Shown piece after piece: positions 26,628 to 32,628 of a stretch of DNA of 32,628 bases. The stretch is from Bradyrhizobium hipponense. Lineage in GTDB: Bacteria; Pseudomonadota; Alphaproteobacteria; Rhizobiales; Xanthobacteraceae. A model generated the notes under the pieces. That model was not told the DNA's origin. It did not search any database and was given only the letters and a program-made list of their open reading frames with translations. Position 1 is the first letter of the stretch, and each line of letters starts with the position of its first letter. The stretch spans positions 1-32,628 of the forward strand of contig NZ_VSTH01000089.1 in the NCBI RefSeq assembly GCF_008123965.1. Direction: 5' to 3'. Position numbers and translations under genes: made by a program.

Positions 26628-27506
26628 TCACGCCGCCTTGGTGGTGACCTCCGCTGCAATCGGCAGGCCCTGCTCGATCGGCAGCGACGGATCGCGCGAC
26701 CACTCGTTCCAGGAGCCGAAGTACATCCGCACGTCCTTCACGCCGGCATTCTTGAGCGCGAGGAAGGTGTTCGAGGCGCGCGCCCCCTTGAAGCAATAGA
26801 GATAGACCGGCGTGGTCGTCGAGATGCCGACGGTGGCGCACTCCGCCAAAATCTCGTCCTTGGATTTGAAGCGCGGACCTTCAGCGGTCGGCTTCATCAT
26901 GCGATACCATTCCAGCCAGACAGCACCGGGGATGCGGCCCTTGCGCGGGCAGAAATCCTTACCGTACGGAGACGAACTGTCGCCGATCCACTCATCGACG
27001 TCGCGCACGTCGAGGATGGCGATGCCGGGCTTGCCGACAGCCCCTAGCATGGTCTTCGCGTCGATCAGGATCTCGCCCGCTTCGGGCACGATCGAGAACG
27101 AGGCTTTGGCCGGCGCCGGCACGTCTTTCGTGACCGGCAGGCCAGCTGCGGCCCAGGCATCAAAACCGCCATGCAGCACCTTGATCTTGGGGTAGCCGAG
27201 CATGGTGAGCAGATAATAGCCGCGGCAGGACTGACCGAAGCCTGAATTCATCGACTGCTCATAGACCACAGCCGTCTCCTTGCCGGAGAGGCCCGCGGCA
27301 CCGAAGGCGTCGGCGAACTTCGTCTTGAGCTCGCTCATTCCGTCCGGCGTCGAGGTCGCCAGAAAAGTGAAAATCTCATGCACGTTTACGGCGTTGGGCA
27401 GGTGCCCGGCGCCGTAGGCGTCGGGGTTGCGGGTGTCGATGACGACACACGGCTCGGTCTTCAAGAGATCGGCAAGTTCGCTGGCAGAGATCAGAACGTC
27501 CGTCAT
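26628..27506 (-). CDS. Two-domain rhodanese-type sulfurtransferase
   Basis: 292-residue sulfurtransferase with two rhodanese domains. The N-terminal domain (1-125) has lost the Cys loop: its equivalent position is in EQSMNSGFGQS. The C-terminal domain (140-285) has the active-site loop CFKGAR at 238-243, where Cys238 would carry the persulfide. The loop differs from the CRxGxR of classical thiosulfate:cyanide enzymes, so the donor and acceptor are uncertain. The ATG at 27506 has GGAGAGG ten bases upstream. It is the last gene of an osmC-acyl-CoA dehydrogenase-rhodanese operon and converges on the sigma-54 regulator with six bases between. Confidence 0.92.
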   Translation of the reverse strand: MTDVLISASELADLLKTEPCVVIDTRNPDAYGAGHLPNAVNVHEIFTFLATSTPDGMSELKTKFADAFGAAGLSGKETAVVYEQSMNSGFGQSCRGYYLLTMLGYPKIKVLHGGFDAWAAAGLPVTKDVPAPAKASFSIVPEAGEILIDAKTMLGAVGKPGIAILDVRDVDEWIGDSSSPYGKDFCPRKGRIPGAVWLEWYRMMKPTAEGPRFKSKDEILAECATVGISTTTPVYLYCFKGARASNTFLALKNAGVKDVRMYFGSWNEWSRDPSLPIEQGLPIAAEVTTKAA

Positions 27507-27558
27507 TGGCAGCCTCTCCGTTGAGGTTAAGTGGTCTTCGGGGTGGACTCGGGTAGAC

Positions 27559-28671
27559 TCAGGCGTCAGCGAGCATCTTGCGCAACTGCTTGGTGGCGGG
27601 CGTGACGATCGCGACGAAATAGGCCTCGCGCAGGCGCCGCTGCGCGCGGTGGCTCTTCAGATAACCGCGCGCGCCACAATGGAGCATCGCCGCATGCGCC
27701 GCCGCGACGCTGGCTTCGCCCGCGCGCAAACGCAGCGCGATCACCTTGCGCCAATAGGTGTCCTCTTCATTGTAGGGATCGCGCGCCAGCGCCATGGTTT
27801 CGGCCTCGAGCTCGGCGGCAAGATCGCGGAAATTCACTGGCTGCTGCGGCAAATAGCGGTTGATGTGGCCGAGCGGACGATCGACTTCGTCCATGATGTT
27901 GATGCAGTCCCGGATCAGGCCGAGCGCCATGCCGGCCTGGAGCAGGATGAAGCCGGCGCGGATCTTCTTGACGAAGGGCGTCGCCGGATCGGCGAGGATC
28001 AACTCGTCGGGCACGAAGACGTCGCGGAACTGCACGCCGTAGGTGCCGGTGCCGTCCATGGCGAGGAACGGCTTACAAGGCGCGAGCGTGATCGCAGGAT
28101 CGGCGCAGTCGGCAAGGAACATGACGGTGCCCGGCTCGTCCTCGCGCTCGAAGATGGTACCGAAATAATGATCGGGGCCGAGATTGGAGACCCAGGGCAG
28201 CGCGCCGCGCACGACGTAGCCGCCCTCGACCTTGCGCCCCTTCAACTTGAGCTTCTCGATGCCAAAAAAGCTCTTCATCGGATTGGACAGCCCGGTGCCG
28301 CCGAGCAGCCGGCCGGTCGAAAAGCCGTCGCCGAAGCGCTTTGCGAGCTTCATGTTGGTCGAATTGGCCGCATACCAGACCAGCGTGTTCTGGCACCAGG
28401 CCATGAAGGCGGTGGCGCCGCAGACCTCGCCGATCGCCGCCATCGCCTGGATCGCGCAGCGCAAGTCCGCGGGCCCCTCCTGGGGCATGTGACTGCCCCA
28501 GGCGCCGACTTCGCCGAAGCGGCGCAGCACCTCGGCCGGATAGACCGAGCCGTCGTCGACGCCGGCGGCGAGCGGCGCAAGCTGCTCCCGCGCGATCCGC
28601 GCCACTTCTCCCGCAATGGACGGTGCGGGCTGATCCAAAGCTTCGACCCGCGATAAAGCCAGTGTCCCCAT
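27559..28671 (-). CDS. Acyl-CoA dehydrogenase family flavoprotein
   Basis: 370 residues with the acyl-CoA dehydrogenase architecture. A helical N-terminal domain is followed by a beta domain around GGYVVRGALPWVSNLGPDHY and LAMDGTGTYGVQFRDVFVP, then a helical C-terminal domain. I could not identify the catalytic Glu of true acyl-CoA dehydrogenases. Some relatives, such as DszC- and SfnB-type enzymes, are flavin monooxygenases acting on sulfur compounds. The company of a rhodanese and an OsmC protein makes a sulfur-related or thiol-related role plausible, but this is inference. The start at 28671 has GGGAG six bases upstream; a GTG at 28695 is an alternative. Confidence 0.88.
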   Translation of the reverse strand: MGTLALSRVEALDQPAPSIAGEVARIAREQLAPLAAGVDDGSVYPAEVLRRFGEVGAWGSHMPQEGPADLRCAIQAMAAIGEVCGATAFMAWCQNTLVWYAANSTNMKLAKRFGDGFSTGRLLGGTGLSNPMKSFFGIEKLKLKGRKVEGGYVVRGALPWVSNLGPDHYFGTIFEREDEPGTVMFLADCADPAITLAPCKPFLAMDGTGTYGVQFRDVFVPDELILADPATPFVKKIRAGFILLQAGMALGLIRDCINIMDEVDRPLGHINRYLPQQPVNFRDLAAELEAETMALARDPYNEEDTYWRKVIALRLRAGEASVAAAHAAMLHCGARGYLKSHRAQRRLREAYFVAIVTPATKQLRKMLADA

Positions 28672-28707
28672 GATCGTCTCCCGCACCTTTTCCACTGCCG
28701 CCGCGCG

Positions 28708-29250
28708 CTAGATGCCGACCTCGAGATTGACCGGACGGGTGAAGGTGTTGGCGACCGGCGACCATTTCTTCACGTGGGTTACCAGCGCATTGATCTCGTC
28801 CGGCGAGATGCCCTCGCATTCCATGTCAACCTTGACGCGCACGTCGGTGAAGCCGACCGGCTTCTCGGAGATGTCGCCGGTGCCCCAGACCGCGGTGATG
28901 TTGAGGTCACCTTCGAGCTCGAGCTCGAGCTTGTTGACGATCCAGCCGCGGTGCACGGCATTGGCGTGCAGTCCGACCGCGAGGCAGGAGCCGAGCGCGG
29001 CGAGCGAAGCCTCCGACGGATTCGGCGCGGTGTCATCGCCAAGCAGGCCCGGCGGCTCGTCGACGATGTAGGGCGGTAGGTTGCGGATATAGTTGGCGTG
29101 ACGGAATTTTCCTTCCGCGACCGTCTTGCACTTCAAGGTCTTGATGACCTTCGGATTGGCCTTGCCGTTGACGATCAGTTGCTCGAGCCCGCCTCTGTCG
29201 ATCGGCGCGAGGCAGCCCGTGAGCACCGTTTTTTGAACGACCGCAGTCAT
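28708..29250 (-). CDS. OsmC family protein lacking the second cysteine
   Basis: 180-residue OsmC/Ohr-fold protein. The family's first active-site region is present: PNPSEASLAALGSCLAVGL with Glu80 and Cys89. The second conserved Cys, expected in the C-terminal xCPV/xCPY motif, is Ser here (KKWSPVANTF, Ser164). Classical OsmC and Ohr reduce organic hydroperoxides with a Cys pair; a single-Cys form may do other thiol chemistry. The ATG at 29250 has GGGAG eight bases upstream. It is the first gene of the operon with the acyl-CoA dehydrogenase-like and rhodanese genes, divergent from a TetR regulator. Confidence 0.9.
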   Translation of the reverse strand: MTAVVQKTVLTGCLAPIDRGGLEQLIVNGKANPKVIKTLKCKTVAEGKFRHANYIRNLPPYIVDEPPGLLGDDTAPNPSEASLAALGSCLAVGLHANAVHRGWIVNKLELELEGDLNITAVWGTGDISEKPVGFTDVRVKVDMECEGISPDEINALVTHVKKWSPVANTFTRPVNLEVGI

Positions 29251-29284
29251 CAGTTTTCTCCCTAGGAGTCAGAAAGTCGATAGG

Positions 29285-29298
29285 ATACCGAACGGTCT
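29285..29298. promoter_or_regulatory. Candidate TetR operator upstream of osmC
   Basis: ATACCGAACGGTCT centres on ACCG-AA-CGGT and resembles the AGACCGNNCGGTCT operators of many TetR regulators. A second half-site AGACCGGT is at 29321-29328. CGGTCTG (29293-29299) and CAGACCG (29320-29326) also form a 7-base inverted pair. The site is 35 bases before the osmC ATG, where a repressor would block transcription. Confidence 0.55.
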
Positions 29299-29496
29299 GT
29301 TTCCTTGCATGGAGCGTGCCAGACCGGTGCAAAATCAAAATGCGAAGCATTGGAGCCGCTTAGCGATCTCTGCCTGCGGATTGATCAGGGGCGTCCTGCT
29401 CAAAGGCGATGCAGATGAGCTTTGCTCTGCAAATCTTTTCAGCGCCCAACAGATGCGGCTTGCTGATGCGGCGCGGCTGCGATTAAGTTGGCGCTC

Positions 29497-30165
29497 ATGG
29501 TCAAGCCCCCACTGAACAAGACCCCTTCGAAGAAGAAATCGAATTCGCCGCACGCCGGCACGGGCGACGACGAATCCGCACGCGGCCGTCTGCTCAGCGC
29601 CGCGACGCATCTGTTCTGCAAGAACGGCATCAACGCCACCGGCATCGATGCGATCATCGAGGAAGCCGGCACGGCGAAGACCACGCTTTACAAGCTGTTC
29701 GGCTCCAAGACCAATCTTGTCAACGCAGTGCTGGAGAGCGAAGGCAAGCAGTGGCGCGAATGGTTCATCGGCGCCATGGAGCAAGGCGGCGGCGACGCGC
29801 GGGCAAAACTCACGCGCATCTTCCCGGCGCTGAAGAGCTGGTTCGCCGAGGAGCGCTTCTACGGCTGCCCCTTCATCAATGCGGTCGGCGAGCACGACAA
29901 GGACCAGAAGCTGTTCCGCAACATCGCGATGAAGCACAAGAAGATCGTGCTCGGCCACATCGAAAAGCTCGCCGGCGAACTCGGCTCGGCCGAGCCCATC
30001 GTGCTCGCGCATCAGCTCGGGCTTCTGATCGATGGCGCGATCGTCGCAGCCATGGTGTCGCGCGATCCGGGCGTGGCCGATACGGCGGCGCTTGCGGCAG
30101 GCCCCCTGCTCAGCCAGTCGAAGGCAAAGAAGAAGCGTAGCGCAGACCAACTTGAAGCGGTGTGA
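29497..30165 (+). CDS. TetR/AcrR family transcriptional regulator
   Basis: 222-residue TetR-type regulator. A Lys/Ser-rich N-terminal tail of about 25 residues precedes the DNA-binding domain. Helix-turn-helix: RGRLLSAATHLFCKNGINAT leads into GIDAIIEEAGTAKTTLYKLF (49-68). The ligand domain contains FYGCPFINAVGEHD, with a Cys seen in several oxidant- or electrophile-sensing relatives. The start at 29497 is preferred (the TTG at 29488 adds three residues); the ribosome site is weak. It is divergent from osmC across about 246 bases holding the candidate operator, so it probably represses that operon. Confidence 0.92.
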   Translation: MVKPPLNKTPSKKKSNSPHAGTGDDESARGRLLSAATHLFCKNGINATGIDAIIEEAGTAKTTLYKLFGSKTNLVNAVLESEGKQWREWFIGAMEQGGGDARAKLTRIFPALKSWFAEERFYGCPFINAVGEHDKDQKLFRNIAMKHKKIVLGHIEKLAGELGSAEPIVLAHQLGLLIDGAIVAAMVSRDPGVADTAALAAGPLLSQSKAKKKRSADQLEAV

Positions 30166-30184
30166 TCGCTCTATCCCCGATGGC

Positions 30185-30255
30185 GTAGCCGGCATACAGC
30201 GGAGGGGAATGCGGGGATATCGTACCGGATTACGCTCCCGCTCCATCCGGGCTAC
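30185..30255. repeat. GTAGCC..GGCTAC inverted repeat, degenerate
   Basis: The element begins GTAGCCGGCATACAGCGGAG and ends ACGCTCCCGCTCCATCCGGG then CTAC. It is a degenerate copy of the CGTAGCCCGGAT..ATCCGGGCTACG type of dispersed bacterial repeat; the left arm has decayed. It fills the space between the convergent ends of the TetR gene and the BTAD-hydrolase gene. Confidence 0.65.
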
Positions 30256-30259
30256 ATCG

Positions 30260-31828
30260 CTAACGTCGGGCCCTGCCCTCGCGCGGCAAAGCTTCCGCAA
30301 ATCGCCTGATCGCCTCGAGCACGGGTTGCTGGTCGCCGGCAAAGAACCAATGATCGTTGCCGTCGAGTTCGACGAATCGCGCTCCGGTGATCCGGCTCGC
30401 CACATCGCGGCCGGCCGCGATCCGCACAGCCTGGTCGTCCCGCCGGTGCAGTACCAGCGTCGGCACCGCAATTTGCGGCAGGAGATGCCGCACGTCGGCG
30501 TCGCGAAACGCCTCGAGCACGGCCGAGATGCCACCGGGGCTGGAAGCCGCGCGCAGCAGCCCGGCCCACCAGGCGCGCGCCTGCGGATCACGGGCAAGGC
30601 TCGGCGCGAAGGTTTCGATCCCGGCCGGGCCGCCCCATTCGGCGACGAGGCGCTGGCTCCAGGCATCATACTGGCTTGTGCGCAACGCGTATGGATAGTC
30701 CGGCGCCCAACTGCCCTTGGCCAGCGCGCCGAACAGAATGAGGCCGGCCGTGAGTCGCGGCGTGTCGACCGCAAACCTGACGCACGCCGGCCCACACTCC
30801 GACGCCCCGAACAGGACGACGCGACGCGCGTCCACTGCCCGCAAAACGGTGCCGATATCCTCTGCGGTGGCTTCGATATCAGGCGCTGATCCGATCCGGT
30901 CCGACAGCCCGATACCGCGCCGATCGAGAATGATGAGTCGTCCAAGCCTCATCAATGAAGCCAGAAACGTCCGGCTCGCGGGATGCTCCCAGCCGCGTTC
31001 TACATGCGACACGAAACCGGGCATGACCAGGATATCGAACTCACCGCTGCCGTAGGTCTGATACGCCAGGTGCACGCCGGCGCCCTTGACGTAGCGCGTG
31101 GTCGGAACTGCGGCGAGCGACGAAGTCGCACTGGGGTCCATGAGTGCTTCGGTCTCGGCTTCCGGCGCCACCCCAAGCTCGTCGCGCAGCCGCTGTGTCA
31201 GTGCCGCGTGGTGCCGCTCCGCCGCGCTTCGGTCGCCGGCCAGCAGAAGGCTCCGGATCAAATGCCGGCCGTACACCTCGCTCAACGGATCGAGCTCAAC
31301 CAGGCGCCCCGCATGCACTGTTGCGGCAAAATGGTCGCCGGCCGCATTCTTGTCCTGCACCAGACGCTCCAGCGCGTGCACGAGCCGTCCCCTCAGCGCC
31401 TCCCGGCGAAAGAACGTCCAATCGTCGAATTCGGGACAGTCGGCCAGAGCGAAGCCAGCCAGGAAATCACCCCGATAAATCAGGCAGGCTTCCTCGAAGG
31501 CGCCTCTGTCACAGGCGCTCTCGAGCAGATGCGTATCGACCTTTAGCTCGATCGCCGGCGACCAGCGCACGCTGGTGCGGTCGGTCTCGAAAACCGGCTG
31601 GCCTAGCGCCAGCTCGATGCGATGAAGCAGGCGCCGTAATCGCGCGAGGCCGGTCTCGCGGGGGGTCTCGGGCCACAGCAGCGTCGCAATGACGTCCCGC
31701 GCCACGGCGCCTTTGACTTCAGCGAGATAGAGCAGCAGCGCAAGACCCTTGCGCAGGTTCAGCTTGATCGGCCGGTCGTCACCATGGATCTCCGGGAACC
31801 CGAGCGTTCGGAGCGAGAAGGCGGCCAT
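30260..31828 (-). CDS. BTAD (SARP-like) domain fused to an alpha/beta hydrolase
   Basis: 522-residue fusion. Residues 1-90 resemble the winged-helix DNA-binding domain of SARP/AfsR-type regulators (ALLLYLAEVKGAVARDVIAT, then RLRRLLHRI). Residues 95-225 form the bacterial transcriptional activator domain of TPR-like helices (RLVHALERLV, HLIRSLLLAGDRSAAERHHA). Residues 243-515 are an alpha/beta hydrolase. Its nucleophile elbow reads GASEC-G (341-346, Ser343), with Cys in place of the usual last Gly, and Asp464/465 (RRDDQAV) and His493 (GNDHWFF) as partners. This is the fusion type often labelled adenylate cyclase/hydrolase-like regulator. The start at 31828 follows the BTAD beginning; the frame is open to a GTG at 31885. 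The hydrolase part may sense a ligand rather than catalyse. Confidence 0.85.
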   Translation of the reverse strand: MAAFSLRTLGFPEIHGDDRPIKLNLRKGLALLLYLAEVKGAVARDVIATLLWPETPRETGLARLRRLLHRIELALGQPVFETDRTSVRWSPAIELKVDTHLLESACDRGAFEEACLIYRGDFLAGFALADCPEFDDWTFFRREALRGRLVHALERLVQDKNAAGDHFAATVHAGRLVELDPLSEVYGRHLIRSLLLAGDRSAAERHHAALTQRLRDELGVAPEAETEALMDPSATSSLAAVPTTRYVKGAGVHLAYQTYGSGEFDILVMPGFVSHVERGWEHPASRTFLASLMRLGRLIILDRRGIGLSDRIGSAPDIEATAEDIGTVLRAVDARRVVLFGASECGPACVRFAVDTPRLTAGLILFGALAKGSWAPDYPYALRTSQYDAWSQRLVAEWGGPAGIETFAPSLARDPQARAWWAGLLRAASSPGGISAVLEAFRDADVRHLLPQIAVPTLVLHRRDDQAVRIAAGRDVASRITGARFVELDGNDHWFFAGDQQPVLEAIRRFAEALPREGRARR

Positions 31829-31848
31829 GAAATCATCTCTACCTGGCG

Positions 31849-31866
31849 GCGTCCCCCGGGGGACGC
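31849..31866. promoter_or_regulatory. 18-base perfect palindrome upstream of the BTAD-hydrolase gene
   Basis: GCGTCCCCCGGGGGACGC is a perfect palindrome of nine-base arms without a spacer, 20 bases before the BTAD-hydrolase ATG and about 110 bases before the divergent mddA-like gene. It is a candidate operator for autoregulation or for control of both genes. As RNA it could only form a tight hairpin with loss of central pairs. Confidence 0.5.
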
Positions 31867-31976
31867 GCAGGGGACGGTATAGCACTAGCAGTCAGGCCCG
31901 AACGAGCCTGCTCGCCATCGAACGCTTCAGGCTTCTGCATGCGGCAACACTGCTGTCGGCACAATAGGAAAAAAAC

Positions 31977-32628
31977 ATGTTCGCGCGCCTCCTGATCCTG
32001 CTCTACGCCATTGTGAGCTATGCCGTCTTCACTATTTCATTTCTCTACATGCTTGGGTTCGTCGGCAATTATGTCGTGCCCAAATCGATCGACCAGTCGA
32101 TCGACGTCGGCGGCCCCGTGAATTTGAGTGAGGCCATCGTCGTCAACCTGACGCTGATGAGCCTGTTTGCAATCCAGCACAGCGTCATGGCGCGGCCGGC
32201 CTTCAAAAGATGGCTGGTCAAGATCCTTCCCCTGGCCTGCCAGCGCAGCACCTATGTGTTGCTCTCCAGCCTGATCCTGCTTTTGCTGTTCTGGCAGTGG
32301 CGTCCGATTTCGACACCGATCTGGCAGACCAGCGGCGTTGCGGCCTGGCTGCTGACCGGCATTCATTGGCTTGGCTGGTTGATCGCGTTTGCCTCAACCC
32401 ACATGATCGATCATTTCGATCTGTTCGGCCTGCGCCAGGCTTTCGTTGCGTTCCGCGGCACCGAAATACCAGGTCAATCCTTCAGGACGCCGCTGCTCTA
32501 CAAGATCGTGCGGCATCCGCTGATGCTGGGCTTTCTGCTCGCGTTCTGGGCCACCCCAGAGATGACCGCCGGCCATTTGCTGTTCGCGATCGCGAACACG
32601 GCCTACATCCTAGACGATCGATTCCATG
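31977..32628 (+). CDS. mddA: Methanethiol S-methyltransferase-like membrane protein (partial, 3' end outside window)
   Basis: 217 codons to the window edge, no stop reached. The protein is polytopic, with about five hydrophobic segments starting MFARLLILLYAIVSYAVFTI. Family marks are SLFAIQHSVMARPAFKRW (near 60-78), the HMIDHFDLFGLRQ stretch, and YKIVRHPLMLGFLLAFWATP followed by MTAGHLLFA near the end. These fit the NnrU/isoprenylcysteine methyltransferase-like family that includes MddA, which methylates methanethiol to dimethyl sulfide with SAM. The ATG at 31977 is preceded by AGGAAAAAAAC. The last codons (AYILDDRFH) lack the IQ-L/F-EE type sequence I expect after AYIL, so a 3' frameshift or a divergent tail is possible. 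It is divergent from the BTAD-hydrolase regulator. Confidence 0.8.
   Translation, partial: MFARLLILLYAIVSYAVFTISFLYMLGFVGNYVVPKSIDQSIDVGGPVNLSEAIVVNLTLMSLFAIQHSVMARPAFKRWLVKILPLACQRSTYVLLSSLILLLLFWQWRPISTPIWQTSGVAAWLLTGIHWLGWLIAFASTHMIDHFDLFGLRQAFVAFRGTEIPGQSFRTPLLYKIVRHPLMLGFLLAFWATPEMTAGHLLFAIANTAYILDDRFH

Overview
The window looks like chromosomal DNA of an alphaproteobacterium close to Bradyrhizobium or Rhodopseudomonas. The reasons are high GC, dense coding on both strands, Bradyrhizobium-type PurC/PurL/Grx/DUF1476 proteins, and four kinds of palindromic intergenic repeat that I associate with Bradyrhizobium-type genomes. No tRNA, rRNA, insertion sequence, integrase, CRISPR array or prophage was seen. 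About 31 protein genes were identified. One of them (mddA-like) runs off the right edge.

Left part (1-9800). Two tandem, translationally linked class C beta-lactamase-fold serine hydrolases come first, then a macro-domain protein behind the monothiol glutaredoxin grxD. An ergothioneine pair egtB-egtD lies on the + strand. After it come an LtrA-type membrane protein and bolA (- strand), a DUF427 protein and a membrane-anchored alpha/beta hydrolase (+), and a DUF1328 membrane peptide (-).

Centre (9900-20800). An acyltransferase-3 membrane enzyme is followed by the de novo purine genes on the - strand in transcription order purC-purS, purQ, purL. These are interspersed with + strand genes (corA, a PaaI-type thioesterase), and a Bug-type periplasmic binding protein overlaps purQ by 4 bases. 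DUF1476 (ATP synthase zeta inhibitor type) diverges from purC. A LysR regulator diverges from an isocitrate lyase/PEP mutase family enzyme.

Right part (20776-32628). This is the most interesting section. A nitrate/cyanate-type ABC transporter and cyanase (binding protein - permease - ATPase - cynS) read leftward from a good sigma-54 promoter. A PAS-PAS-AAA+-Fis enhancer-binding regulator is divergent to it. Three ACGA-N4-TCGT boxes lie about 90-130 bp upstream of the predicted start, where an enhancer-binding protein would act. Next is an osmC - acyl-CoA dehydrogenase-like - rhodanese operon with a divergent TetR regulator and a candidate operator. Last are a BTAD-alpha/beta hydrolase fusion protein and a divergent methanethiol S-methyltransferase-like gene (cut by the window end), separated by an interval with an 18-bp perfect palindrome.

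Inferred overall theme: housekeeping purine and Fe-S/redox genes (grxD, bolA), and on the right small nitrogen and sulfur compound handling (cyanate uptake and breakdown, sulfur transfer, methanethiol methylation) with local regulators. All functions are read from sequence motifs and family knowledge; none was tested by a database search.
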